A stretch of 64,000 bases of DNA, from NCBI GenBank assembly GCA_029261135.1, contig JAJDBX010000057.1, positions 53,559-117,558 of the forward strand. Direction: 5' to 3'. The translations under genes and the position numbers were made by a program. The notes under the pieces were generated by a model that made no database searches, had not been told where the DNA came from, and saw only the letters and a list, made by a program, of their open reading frames with translations. Positions 35,618 through 44,706 of this stretch are shown in pieces. Source of the stretch: Nitrospirota bacterium (lineage in GTDB: Bacteria > Nitrospirota > Nitrospiria > SBBL01 > JAADHI01). The number at the start of each line of letters is the position of its first letter. Within the stretch, counting starts at the first letter, position 1.

Positions 35618-36655
35618 TTATTCTATTTCTGACACTGGGGTAAGACGAACAGAAGAAATCTTGGCTTCGACTTTCTTCTCAGCCCTTGCGGCTTTTTGCG
35701 CTTTTTGATCGGCCCGATTGAGCCATTTTCGGATGCGGTTGGAGTCGCCGAACTTGCTCAGCCTCCCCCATGAATTCAAGAGCACCATGATGACCGGACG
35801 TCCTGAAATTTCGGTCCACATCACCAAGCAATGTCCAGCGTCGGCGATATAACCCGTTTTACTCAGCATGATGTCCCATTTCCTATTGAGCACCAATCGG
35901 TTGGTATTTCTAAATTCAACCTTCCATCCTTTACGAAGATCGGTCACAAAATCTTCCTTAATGGTTGAAATCTCCCGTATCAAAGGATAAAAATAGGCCG
36001 CTTTCACAAGCCCGACAAGGTCGTGAGCTGTTGACATATTTCCACTGCGCAGCCCTGAAACCCCCTTGAAGACCGTATTTTTCAGACCGAGCTCTTCAGC
36101 CTTCTTATTCATCTCAGTAATGATGGCTTTGTGACCACCGGGAAAGGTACGACCCAGTGCTGCAGCGGCGCGATTATCAGAACCCGCCACCATAATCTTC
36201 AAGAGATCTCCGCGCTTCATTTGGGTACCAAAACTCAATTTGGATTTGGATCCACGCAAGCGATCGCGATCGGTCCGCTTGATGTGGATCACTTCATCCA
36301 TGGGCAGTTTAGCATCGATCAGTACCATCGCCGTCATGAGCTTGGTGAGCGAAGCAATCGACCGTTGTACATCCGTCTTACGTTCAAACAAGGCTTCGCC
36401 ACGCTGAACATCGACAATGAGTGCCATTCCTGAACGTAAAAAAAGTTTTTTTGGATTTAAATATGGCAGCAATGAATATCGACTGACTTGCTGAAGAAGG
36501 GGTTTCTTCAAGTCTGGGCTGGATTCAGCTTGACTGAGCGTGCTAAAAACAAGTTCAAAGGAAAAGAAAAGAAGCAGGATAAGCCATAAGCAAGTCTGTT
36601 TTTTTTTTCTGATGTCTATTGTTCTCCCCTTCAGCGACAATATTTTACGAAACAC
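35618..36655 (-). CDS. D-alanyl-D-alanine endopeptidase, PBP7-like (S11 family)
   Basis: A 345-residue exported penicillin-binding protein that trims peptidoglycan. A signal segment (LWLILLLFFSFELVFSTLSQA) is followed by the three active-site motifs: SLTK (Ser102, Lys105), SDN in AGSDNRAA, and KTG in LSKTGYIADAG. The tail is Lys/Ala-rich. Resemblance to PbpG rather than DacA is inferred from the short C-terminal region, which lacks the DacA-type domain. Confidence 0.88.
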   Translation of the reverse strand: MFRKILSLKGRTIDIRKKKQTCLWLILLLFFSFELVFSTLSQAESSPDLKKPLLQQVSRYSLLPYLNPKKLFLRSGMALIVDVQRGEALFERKTDVQRSIASLTKLMTAMVLIDAKLPMDEVIHIKRTDRDRLRGSKSKLSFGTQMKRGDLLKIMVAGSDNRAAAALGRTFPGGHKAIITEMNKKAEELGLKNTVFKGVSGLRSGNMSTAHDLVGLVKAAYFYPLIREISTIKEDFVTDLRKGWKVEFRNTNRLVLNRKWDIMLSKTGYIADAGHCLVMWTEISGRPVIMVLLNSWGRLSKFGDSNRIRKWLNRADQKAQKAARAEKKVEAKISSVRLTPVSEIE

Positions 36656-36721
36656 CTGTCAGAACAAATCCTATCGAAGAAGCCTACCAGCGTCAAGCTT
36701 AAAAAACTGCACATTGACGGA

Positions 36722-37849
36722 TTACCCATAAGAGTTTTCACTAAACTGTTGTTGTATCTGCTCTACGGCTTCAATATTTTCGAGCAGGGCATTCACGCAA
36801 TCCTTATCCAACTTTTTTCCAGCAATCCGTTTAAGTTCTTGAATCGCCTGCGCATTACTCCATGCTTCCTTATAAGGGCGCGTACTCGTCAAGGCATCAA
36901 AAACATCCGCCACTGCAACAATCCGTGCTTCAAGTGGAATTTTATTCCCCTTTTTCCCCGAAGGGTAACCACCCCCGTTTACCGATTCATGATGGCATTC
37001 TGCAATATTGCACAGGACATCCATATATTCAATATTTTCCAGACCAAAGTTTTTTACAAGATCGTCAATGATTTCACGGCCCTTTCGCGGATGGGATTTC
37101 ATCACTTTGATTTCAGCATCATCCAGCTTTCCCTGCTTAAGTAAGATCTGGTCAGGGATCCCAATTTTTCCGATATCATGTAAGGGAGAAAACATAAAAA
37201 CATGTTCAATATAATCATCATCCAGTTGATACTTATCCGCAAGCGCAGAAGCGATCAGAAAACTATAACGCGACATCCGATCCAGGTGACTCCCTGTTTC
37301 AGGATCACGCACGCTGGTAATACGCCCCGTGGTTTTTATTGCAGCAGTCAGTGTACGAATTGCAGTCAGTTCATTGATGACCATCAATGAAATCAAATGG
37401 CCGTAGATGTCGATTTGGCGCAGAACGCCTTCAATAAACACTTCTGTTTTATCTGAATTAAAAAAGATAAATCCCAGAAAAACACCATCATTAAAAATGG
37501 GCATCGTGTAACTGGCCGCGTAACCCTGACGACCGATTCTTCGGGTATGTTCATGCGCACCCTGCTCAAAGGTGACCAAATTATTCACCACACGCGGCAA
37601 ACCCTTTTTTACGATTTCTTTGAGTGAGGGCGCATCATCGAGAAGAGTTTGATAATGGTCAAGGGGATTTTCTTCACCGCTACTGTGCAAGAAGGTCTTT
37701 AACACTTTTGTTTCAGGATCGTAGATTGCGACAGCAACCCGAACGATAAAGGGGAGTATTTCTTTAATCGATTCGTGGGCCGCGATTAATTTTTCACGCA
37801 AAGGAAGGTGTTTATTCAGATCTTCTAGAACATCAAAATGTTTAAACAT
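36722..37849 (-). CDS. GAF/HD-GYP cyclic-di-GMP phosphodiesterase
   Basis: A 375-residue cytoplasmic protein. The first 150 residues form a GAF-like sensory domain. The HD-GYP domain follows (about 175-370) with HLDRMS, PLHDIGKIGIPD, HHESVNGGGYPSG and ADVFDALTS, so the metal ligands are complete. It is the second HD-GYP protein in the window; the one at 23.5 kb has no sensory domain. Single gene, with a short gap after the PBP gene. Confidence 0.9.
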   Translation of the reverse strand: MFKHFDVLEDLNKHLPLREKLIAAHESIKEILPFIVRVAVAIYDPETKVLKTFLHSSGEENPLDHYQTLLDDAPSLKEIVKKGLPRVVNNLVTFEQGAHEHTRRIGRQGYAASYTMPIFNDGVFLGFIFFNSDKTEVFIEGVLRQIDIYGHLISLMVINELTAIRTLTAAIKTTGRITSVRDPETGSHLDRMSRYSFLIASALADKYQLDDDYIEHVFMFSPLHDIGKIGIPDQILLKQGKLDDAEIKVMKSHPRKGREIIDDLVKNFGLENIEYMDVLCNIAECHHESVNGGGYPSGKKGNKIPLEARIVAVADVFDALTSTRPYKEAWSNAQAIQELKRIAGKKLDKDCVNALLENIEAVEQIQQQFSENSYG

Positions 37850-37999
37850 GCAGACTCCGATTAATCATCTCAAACTATCTTTAATATTATACCTTATGAT
37901 GCGTATCGGTATTCGTCACAATGCAATAAATCGAATATAAGCGGGAAAACCTCTATTAAGATATAAGGAAATTCATTCATGCTTAAGAAAAGCGAACAC

Positions 38000-38436
38000 T
38001 TATAAAATAAGCGGTTTGATGGGAGAAAGTACGGCGGCCGGACTGTCTTTCCATATTTTGGGGTCGGCATCAACATAAAGCTCAACCTCATTGCCATCGG
38101 GGTCTACTAAATACAGACTTTGGCTGACCGTGTGATCGCTCATCCCGGAAATTTCAATGCCCTTTGCTTCAAGCTCGCGCTTGGCATCTCGAAGAGTATC
38201 AAGGTCGTCTCCAATTTTAATCCCAATGTGATAAAGGCCCAAGCGACGCCCCTTTGGCGAGGCTGGGGCATCGCCAACTTCGATCAATAAAAGTTCGTGA
38301 TGGGTGCCAGGCCGGCGGCCTTGCCATTAAAGATCCGTCCGATTTCCTTAAAACCAATCAGGTCACGATAAAACGCGAGTGCACATTCGAGATCTTTAAC
38401 ATAAAAAACAACATGTCCAAGGCAATCTGCTTTCAT
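38000..38436 (-). pseudogene. Glyoxalase/VOC-family gene with a frameshift
   Basis: The first 48 codons from ATG 38436 encode a VOC start (MKADCLGHVVFYVKDLECALAFYRDLIGF). Near 38310 the frame shifts; the continuation HHELLLIEVGDAP...GLYHIGIKIG...LYLVDPDGNEVELYVD runs to 38000. The parts fit end to end with one small indel, so this is a recently broken gene or a sequencing error. The family includes ring-cleavage dioxygenases and glyoxalases; the substrate is unknown. Confidence 0.8.
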
Positions 38437-38757
38437 AATGTGCCCTTTCTTCTATTTCTTTTTAATGCTCATCGCACAATAAATAATCTCAATTGTCTAC
38501 CCAGTCAAGAGATCCTCCTAAAAGTAAAACAAGGCTGATTTTATTTGACACCTTATTCACCATAGTACGCTAAAAAAAACAACAGAAACACTTCACTTTT
38601 TTGTTAAAAACTATTTGCATTTCCCTATTCCTTATCACGATATGAATCGCTATGCTCACCTCATTTTTTACAACAATGTCTTTATTTTGAATAACATTCC
38701 GTTATTACAATGTGATTCGAGGAAGTCTGAGTCATCATTCTTTAGAAAAGGAAATTT
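38437..38757. other. Intergenic stretch, 321 bp
   Basis: AT-rich DNA between the broken VOC gene and the Na/Pi symporter, divergently oriented. It must hold the symporter promoter, but no box pair at good spacing was seen (TTGAAT 38685-38690 and TACAAT have too short a gap). No repeats noted. Confidence 0.4.
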
Positions 38758-40455
38758 GTGAGCACTGAAATAGGTTTAAATATGCTGTTTCACCTGATCG
38801 GGGGATTGGGCATATTTTTGTTTGGCATGAAAAGCATGTCAGATGGCTTACAGGCCGTCGCAGGCAGCACACTACGGCGCCTGATCGCCATGGTCACTGA
38901 TAACCGCTTGATGGCCGTAGTGGCTGGCATTGGGGTGACCTGTTTAGTGCAGTCGAGTTCGATTACCACGGTAATGGCCGTGGGTTTTGTCAATTCCGGT
39001 TTTATGATGCTCAATCAAGCCATGGGGGTCATCCTTGGCGCGAATATCGGCACAACCATTACCGGCTGGGTCTTGGTTTTAAAAATCGGAAAATATGGGC
39101 TTCCGATACTAGGACTGGGTGTGTTTTTCTACCTTTTTAGCAAAAATGAAAAGGTCAAATATATCGCCTTAACCGCTTTAGGCTTAGGCATGGTTTTTTT
39201 TGGCTTGGAGTTGATGAAAAACGGCTTTAAACCCCTGCGCGGCATGGACGAATTTAAGAGCTGGTTCTTACTGGTCGATTCAGGAACCTATCTGGGTGTT
39301 TTAAAAACCGCCGCTGTAGGGTGTTTATTGACCGTCATCGTTCAATCCTCATCCGCAACCCTGGGCATTACAATCGGTCTCGCACAAACAGGACTCATCA
39401 GTTTTGAAACAGCAGCCGCATTGGTCTTAGGAGAGAACATCGGGACAACAATCACCGCATACTTGGCCTCTATCGGCGCCAGTACCAATGCGAAGCGCGC
39501 GGCCTATTTTCATGTGCTTTTCAATACCATTGGGGTGTTCATGATTACAGCCCTGTTTAGTTTTTATCTTCCGTTGGTACGGTGGATATTGGATACCTTT
39601 TCAGGAATCCCCGATGTATCACTGATGGTGATGAAAGATGGCATTGAAACCTACCCCTATATTACAGCCGGGATTGCCACAGTGCACACGGTGTTCAACG
39701 TGGTGAACACACTGATCTTTTTTCCCTTTCTCCCCGCCATTGCGACCTTCTTAAATCGCGTCGTCACAAAAAAGGCCACAAGAAAAAAACGGCTCCTCAC
39801 GCATTTGGATTTTCAAATGTATGAATCGCCGTTTGCAGCCGTAGAGCAAAGTCGATTTGAAATTGAAAAACTCTCTTTCCAGACAAGATCAATGTTTGAC
39901 ACACTTGAGAAGTATTTAGAAGGGGGCAAAGATCGACGAAAAGCAGCCGATCAAATCTTCGAGATTGAGAACATGATTGACGAAGTACAAAAGGAAATCA
40001 CCGAATTTCTGACCAATGCCAAAGGGCATAATCTGGGACATGAGTTAAACATGGAATGTACCCGCTACTTATTGCTCGCAGATGAGTTTGAATCCGTGAG
40101 TGATTACATCATGGCTATCGTCAAGCTCTATCTGCGCCTTGAGGAAAATGATTTAGAATTTTCTGCTGACCAGAAACAAGCCTTAAAGACCATTCATGAG
40201 AAAGTCAAAGCTTTTTATAAACATTCAACTGAGGTGACTCAGGTTGAAAATTGGAAAGAATTCTATCAAAAAACATTGATAATCCGGGACGGCATTACGA
40301 AGCAGATTAAAGATTTTCGCCGGGAACATTGGGAATTTCTCAGTAAAAAACCGGGAGACCCGCTTTTAGGCACCTCTTTCACAGATCTTTTGGTATCGTA
40401 TCGCAAAATAGTCAATCACCTCGAACATATTGTAGACACTTATGTCGAAAACTAA
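38758..40455 (+). CDS. Na/phosphate cotransporter family protein with PhoU-like tail
   Basis: A 565-residue inner-membrane protein of the NptA/YjbB type. Two inverted-repeat halves each contain the QSSS motif (LVQSSSITT and IVQSSSATL) and a G-x-NIGTT segment, defining the sodium and phosphate path. The C-terminal 200 residues are a cytoplasmic PhoU-like helical domain. GTG 38758 has AAGG upstream. It is known in the family to take up or export phosphate; no phosphate regulon genes adjoin. Confidence 0.92.
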   Translation: MSTEIGLNMLFHLIGGLGIFLFGMKSMSDGLQAVAGSTLRRLIAMVTDNRLMAVVAGIGVTCLVQSSSITTVMAVGFVNSGFMMLNQAMGVILGANIGTTITGWVLVLKIGKYGLPILGLGVFFYLFSKNEKVKYIALTALGLGMVFFGLELMKNGFKPLRGMDEFKSWFLLVDSGTYLGVLKTAAVGCLLTVIVQSSSATLGITIGLAQTGLISFETAAALVLGENIGTTITAYLASIGASTNAKRAAYFHVLFNTIGVFMITALFSFYLPLVRWILDTFSGIPDVSLMVMKDGIETYPYITAGIATVHTVFNVVNTLIFFPFLPAIATFLNRVVTKKATRKKRLLTHLDFQMYESPFAAVEQSRFEIEKLSFQTRSMFDTLEKYLEGGKDRRKAADQIFEIENMIDEVQKEITEFLTNAKGHNLGHELNMECTRYLLLADEFESVSDYIMAIVKLYLRLEENDLEFSADQKQALKTIHEKVKAFYKHSTEVTQVENWKEFYQKTLIIRDGITKQIKDFRREHWEFLSKKPGDPLLGTSFTDLLVSYRKIVNHLEHIVDTYVEN

Positions 40456-40476
40456 CATGATTGACTTTGACTCCCG

Positions 40477-41259
40477 CTAATCCTGATTTAAAGAAGTACT
40501 GATTAATTTTAAAGTAAACCAGTCTTCCACACGACTGAGCATATGCTCAAAATCTTCATCCTTGCTAAAAGGGTGATCGGCGCCCTCAACCCGCTCAAAA
40601 TATTTTTCGCATTGCAAGGCATCAAAAAGCGCTTCACTTTGCGAAATGGGGACATCTTCATCGGCATCGCCGTGCACAATGAGTATCGGCACTTTGATGG
40701 TGGCCGCATCCTGATAAGTATCATAGTTGAGCAAGTCTTCATAATAACTGTATTCAAGACGCGCTCTGCCATCCGGACTCGAAAAAGTCAGCAGGTTATT
40801 TTCTTTCCACATGCGCATTCCCGCTTCTCCGAGCCGGTCACGCCAAAGGGGCGGGTAATTGGATACCGGACATTTCAAAGCCACAACAGAAACGATTGGA
40901 TGCCGGGCCGCAGCATGAATCGCAATCAGCCCGCCAAAACTTGAGCCTAATAAACCGATTTTAGAGTAGCCCTGCTCACTCAGCCCCTTGAGAATCGCAT
41001 CCACTTGGTTTAGACAGCGGGTCATCAACATCTCTTGCAAGGGGCGAGGATGCGCACCGTGACCATCAAAATCAAACCGGCAGGTCGCGATATTTTTTGG
41101 GAGCAGCCTTTTCGTTAAATCCATGTTGGTGCTGCTCTCATTATCTGACATAAATCCGTGACAAAGCAGAACAACCTTATCCGTTTGTGTGTCCGGCTCT
41201 GCCAAAACCATCGTTGTTCTTTCCCCTGCGCTAACTTCGATATCAATCCGTCTTTCCAT
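40477..41259 (-). CDS. Alpha/beta-hydrolase fold protein
   Basis: A 260-residue serine hydrolase of unknown substrate. The catalytic triad is visible: Ser in GSSFGG, Asp in HGDADEDVP, His in GADHPF. The N-terminal oxyanion segment is LLCHGFMSD. Start at 41259 follows AAGGAG by ten bases. It is convergent with the Na/Pi symporter gene and divergent from a Rieske gene. Confidence 0.85.
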   Translation of the reverse strand: MERRIDIEVSAGERTTMVLAEPDTQTDKVVLLCHGFMSDNESSTNMDLTKRLLPKNIATCRFDFDGHGAHPRPLQEMLMTRCLNQVDAILKGLSEQGYSKIGLLGSSFGGLIAIHAAARHPIVSVVALKCPVSNYPPLWRDRLGEAGMRMWKENNLLTFSSPDGRARLEYSYYEDLLNYDTYQDAATIKVPILIVHGDADEDVPISQSEALFDALQCEKYFERVEGADHPFSKDEDFEHMLSRVEDWFTLKLISTSLNQD

Positions 41260-41346
41260 CAGATAAACTTCTCCTTTTCAGGTCTTCTTTTATTGACCCT
41301 GCTTTTTCTTTTGATTTATAATAAGCGTTTTTTGTGAGGAGCCTTA

Positions 41347-41658
41347 ATGCCTTTTATCCCTGTTGCTAAAATCAGTGATATCCCACACGAATCGGGACTG
41401 CTTGTTGAAATGCAAAAACGCGACATTGCCCTTTTTCAATTAGAGGGCACAGTGTATGCAACCTCTGATGTCTGTCCTCACCAAGGGGCGTCGCTTTCTA
41501 CGGGAACACTCAATGGCGAAAAAATCGTCTGCCCCTGGCACCAATGGTGTTTTAATGTCAAAGACGGTTCATCACCGCTCAACCCAAGACTCAAAATAAA
41601 AACCTACGAAGTAAAACAAGAAGGCGATCAAGTTTCAATTTTACTCCCCGACGAATAA
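41347..41658 (+). CDS. Rieske-type [2Fe-2S] ferredoxin
   Basis: A 103-residue single-domain Rieske protein. The ligands are CPHQGASL and CPWHQWCF (two Cys and two His). It resembles NirD-type and dioxygenase ferredoxin components that pass electrons in the cytoplasm. No oxygenase or nitrite reductase lies next to it; the siroheme reductase is 18 kb away. ATG follows GAGGAG. Confidence 0.9.
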   Translation: MPFIPVAKISDIPHESGLLVEMQKRDIALFQLEGTVYATSDVCPHQGASLSTGTLNGEKIVCPWHQWCFNVKDGSSPLNPRLKIKTYEVKQEGDQVSILLPDE

Positions 41659-41705
41659 AACCTTAAACAAATCTGCTGGGGCAAGATCTTTCCTTAATAA
41701 AATAG

Positions 41706-41771
41706 CTAATCCAACCAGCCCTCCAGACTGATTAAAATCGGAAGACATATTCTGGTCGGGTTGAGGTTTAG
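41706..41771. repeat. Imperfect hairpin at the 3' end of the orphan membrane-protein gene
   Basis: CTAATCCAACC (41706-41716) pairs imperfectly with GGTTGAGGTTTAG (41759-41771), enclosing CCAGA and TCTGG. On the minus strand it begins within the stop codon of the gene. It resembles the fold of integron attC sites, but the core boxes match only partly. A similar structure lies at 58899-58950. Confidence 0.35.
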
Positions 41772-42250
41772 GCAAACACATAGATAGAGTCTGCGATGGT
41801 ACCCCCATAACCCCAAATAAAGGTACCTATAATCAAGGCTCCTGCCTCAAATCTTCGAATTCTAACTTTTCGTAATTTTAGATATTTCTGAATTTCATCA
41901 GAATCATTTTGCAAAAATTCTTCCATCTTATTTATAGCGGCTTTACTCATAAAGCCATCTTCCTTGTCTTTGTTAAGGTTTTCGAGTTGTGAATTTGCTT
42001 GCTCTTTCATACTGTATATATACTGATCAATATTTCCTGTAATATCACTCCATGTAATAAGAACCCCAACTATCACAACAAGTGACCCCGAACTCTCTAA
42101 ATGTTTCCAATCCTTAAAGAATACACTTAACGCAACTCCACCGAACAATATTAATAATACGGATAGGTAGATGCCTATCTCCATTTTGTTTATAGGCGTT
42201 GGATTTCTTGCCTGTTTTAGTAAGTATTGTATATTCAATACAAAGCCCAA
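41768..42250 (-). CDS. Orphan membrane protein, 160 aa
   Basis: I do not recognise it. Three hydrophobic segments are seen at about 28-45, 55-68 and 136-152, with a charged middle stretch (about 80-130) that may be coiled. The gene is clearly richer in A+T than its neighbours, has no ribosome site at ATG 42250 (an alternative is ATG 42184), and is the only gene between the Rieske and MDR genes. Together with the hairpin at its 3' end this suggests recent acquisition. Confidence 0.55.
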   Translation of the reverse strand: MGFVLNIQYLLKQARNPTPINKMEIGIYLSVLLILFGGVALSVFFKDWKHLESSGSLVVIVGVLITWSDITGNIDQYIYSMKEQANSQLENLNKDKEDGFMSKAAINKMEEFLQNDSDEIQKYLKLRKVRIRRFEAGALIIGTFIWGYGGTIADSIYVFA

Positions 42251-42269
42251 TAGATAACAGACCGTCCTA

Positions 42270-43301
42270 CTAAGGTTTTAGAATCACTTTTCCAAAAAGG
42301 TCTCGTGACAACATTTTTTCCTGGGCGGCCCGTGCTTCAGAAAGGGGATAGGTCGAGTCAATCGCCGGTTTGAGCTTTCCGGCCCCCACAAGCTTTGCCA
42401 CTTGAAGCAGCTCGGCCCGCCTTCCCATTTTTGCCCCCATGATGTTGAGTTCTCGTGAAAAAACATACCGAAGATCAAGCGTAACCGTCGGCCCTGTGGT
42501 GGCGCCGCATGTCACCAATGTTCCCCCTCTGGCAAGCGAACGCAGACTCTTATCAAAGGTCGTCGAACCGACATGCTCAAAGACCACATCCACACCGTGT
42601 CCATCCGTCGCATCCAGCACCGCTTTTAAAAAATTTTCTTTGTCATAATTGATTAAAAAATCGGCTCCCATGTCCCGAGCCCGTTCCAATTTTTCAGCAC
42701 TGCTTGCCGTTGCAAAAATACGGGCACCGGCCAATTTTCCGATTTGGATCGCGGCGCTTCCCACGCCGCTGCCTCCCGCCAAAACCAAAAGGTCTTGGCC
42801 AGGCTTGAGTTTTGCGCGCGAAATCAACATGTGCCAGGCCGTCAAAAAAGAGAGCGGAAAAGCCGCCGCCGCTTCAAAAGAGAGCTGATCAGGAATGGGA
42901 ATCACATTTTTTGCAGGGGCTAAGACAAATTCCGCATATCCTCCGGCATTCGATCCCGCGCCCAATATCTGATAGTTTTCACAAAGGTGATCGTCCCCTG
43001 AAAGACAATCCGGGCACTGAAAACAGGAAAGGCCCGGTGCAATAAAAACGCGGCGACCCGTCTCAATCGTCTCAAGCCCTTCCCCCAGAGAGTCGACTAT
43101 GCCGGAAATATCGCAGCCTGAAATATGAGGGAGTTGAATATGGTAAGCGGGGATCCCTTTTCGAATCCAAAGATCGAGATGGTTTAACGCACAAGCTTTC
43201 ACTTGGACAATAACTTCACCCGGCCCGGCGGTGGGTTTCGGCACATCTTCATACACTAAGTTTTCAGGGCCGCCAAAAGCATGAAAATGCACTGCCTTCA
43301 T
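42270..43301 (-). CDS. Zinc-type alcohol dehydrogenase/quinone oxidoreductase (MDR)
   Basis: A 343-residue MDR-superfamily oxidoreductase. The structural zinc loop (CFQCPDCLSGDDHLC) and the NAD(P)-binding GGSGVGSAAIQ motif are present. In the catalytic site, CALNHLDLW carries Cys and His positions, with GCDISG following. Its ATG overlaps the stop of the upstream SDR (ATGA), so the two are co-translated and probably serve the same pathway. Substrate unknown. Confidence 0.85.
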   Translation of the reverse strand: MKAVHFHAFGGPENLVYEDVPKPTAGPGEVIVQVKACALNHLDLWIRKGIPAYHIQLPHISGCDISGIVDSLGEGLETIETGRRVFIAPGLSCFQCPDCLSGDDHLCENYQILGAGSNAGGYAEFVLAPAKNVIPIPDQLSFEAAAAFPLSFLTAWHMLISRAKLKPGQDLLVLAGGSGVGSAAIQIGKLAGARIFATASSAEKLERARDMGADFLINYDKENFLKAVLDATDGHGVDVVFEHVGSTTFDKSLRSLARGGTLVTCGATTGPTVTLDLRYVFSRELNIMGAKMGRRAELLQVAKLVGAGKLKPAIDSTYPLSEARAAQEKMLSRDLFGKVILKP

Positions 43302-44029
43302 TTCAGTACCTCAGATAAATCGGAGATATTGACAGATTGCCCCTGAAGCGACGGGTTGGAAGCACTCGCCAATGCAAGCAATGCTTTTGCCACCACTTCA
43401 GAACCTTTTAATGTGCTGGGGTCTTCTTCGGGATAAGCCTTGGCCCTCATTTTTGTGCGAGTTGCTTCTGGATTGAGGGTGATGACACGAATACCAAATT
43501 GATCCACTTCTTCAGCCAGGCATTGCATCATTCCTTCGAGCGCAAACTTAGACACAGAATATGCCCCCCAGGTGGCGCGGCCCTTGCGTCCCACAGAGGA
43601 GGTGATTGAAAGGATGGTGCCGGATCGCTTTGGAATCATTTCGCGAACAACAGCCTGTGTGACATAAAAAGTGCCATTCACATTGATGCGAATCACTTCA
43701 TCCCATGCTTCCGGCGGATAAGTGGCGATCTTACTTTTCGAACCCAGGACACCGGCATTATTAATCAGTAAATCAATCCCTCCCCATTTTGAAACAACTT
43801 GATTCGTCATCCGGTTTACGTCTCGCTGTGAGGCAATATCGACACGATGAAAGAGGACATCGCCTCCTGCCGCTTCGACCTCTTTTTTTACTCCCAGGCC
43901 TTCTCCCTCGCTCCGTGCACAAAAAGCGACCTTCGCTCCATGCTCACAAAAGAGGGAAACAGCGGCGCGTCCGATACCGCGACCACCGCCCGTAATCAAA
44001 ACGACCTTTCCTTTGATTTCATCCATCAT
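43298..44029 (-). CDS. Short-chain dehydrogenase/reductase, FabG-like
   Basis: A 243-residue SDR. The cofactor motif TGGGRGIGRAA, NNAG and catalytic Tyr/Lys in YSVSKFALEG are intact. ATG 44029 is followed immediately by a second ATG; the open frame continues to 44077 without family character. It is translationally coupled to the MDR gene. It is not the fab-cluster FabG (17.8 kb). Likely a 3-hydroxyacyl or alcohol dehydrogenase. Confidence 0.82.
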   Translation of the reverse strand: MMDEIKGKVVLITGGGRGIGRAAVSLFCEHGAKVAFCARSEGEGLGVKKEVEAAGGDVLFHRVDIASQRDVNRMTNQVVSKWGGIDLLINNAGVLGSKSKIATYPPEAWDEVIRINVNGTFYVTQAVVREMIPKRSGTILSITSSVGRKGRATWGAYSVSKFALEGMMQCLAEEVDQFGIRVITLNPEATRTKMRAKAYPEEDPSTLKGSEVVAKALLALASASNPSLQGQSVNISDLSEVLK

Positions 44030-44070
44030 AGCGACGTAGCATATCCGAACTTCTGTCGGACTGCAATCAC

Positions 44071-44098
44071 TTGACATCGAAATTCAAACGTTTATCAT
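44071..44098 (+). promoter_or_regulatory. Sigma-70 promoter of the secreted protein gene
   Basis: TTGACA (44071-44076) and TATCAT (44093-44098) with a 16-bp spacer. Transcription would start near 44105, about 30 nt before the gene at 44134. Confidence 0.55.
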
Positions 44099-44133
44099 AA
44101 CAAGAGCTATTCGATGTCTTGGAACTTTATTGC

Positions 44134-44658
44134 ATGAAAAAATGCAAACCACACAAAGCATTTTTCAAAAGAACTCTGATCAATCAGCGCACAATTTTAG
44201 TCGCAGTGATCCTATCCGGCTTTATACTGATCATCCCGAGGTTTGTCTTAATGGCCCACGCCGACGAACTTTGTCTGGCTATTGAAGAAATTATTCAAAG
44301 CGGGCAGAGAAATTTCAAATCCATCACGGGAAAAATTGACCTCGTTTCTGAAGAAAATTATGGCTTGGTCACACCTCCAAATTTAAGAGACTGTTTTGGA
44401 TGGCTCAACGGCAAAGCCTACCACTGCCGCACTCAGGATGGTTTATCAGAGGAAGAGGTGGCAAAATCCTATGAATCCTATCTGAGAATTTTTCAGAACT
44501 GCCTCACCGATCAGTGGCAAAGAACAGAGGCCAATTTCAAACGTATGAATCGCAAGCGTGTTTCCACTTTCACATCCGATTCAAGCCGCATTAAAATTAA
44601 TATCGGGGAAGGCAGCAAACGAAACGGTTGGTTTGTTGATTTTTATTTCAGGCATTAA
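44134..44658 (+). CDS. Exported hypothetical protein, 174 aa
   Basis: Not recognised. A strong hydrophobic segment (about 20-42, TILVAVILSGFILIIPRFVLMAHA) may be a signal peptide or a membrane anchor. The mature part is charged, with four cysteines (CLAIEE, RDCFGW, YHCRTQ, FQNCLT), probably disulfide-bonded in the periplasm. ATG 44134 is used; ATG 44119 is possible. It has its own promoter and precedes the phosphomannomutase gene by 48 bp. Confidence 0.6.
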   Translation: MKKCKPHKAFFKRTLINQRTILVAVILSGFILIIPRFVLMAHADELCLAIEEIIQSGQRNFKSITGKIDLVSEENYGLVTPPNLRDCFGWLNGKAYHCRTQDGLSEEEVAKSYESYLRIFQNCLTDQWQRTEANFKRMNRKRVSTFTSDSSRIKINIGEGSKRNGWFVDFYFRH

Positions 44659-44706
44659 AATTCCCAAAGAAATTTCACGATTACTTTTAAGTAGGAGACA
44701 ATAAGT

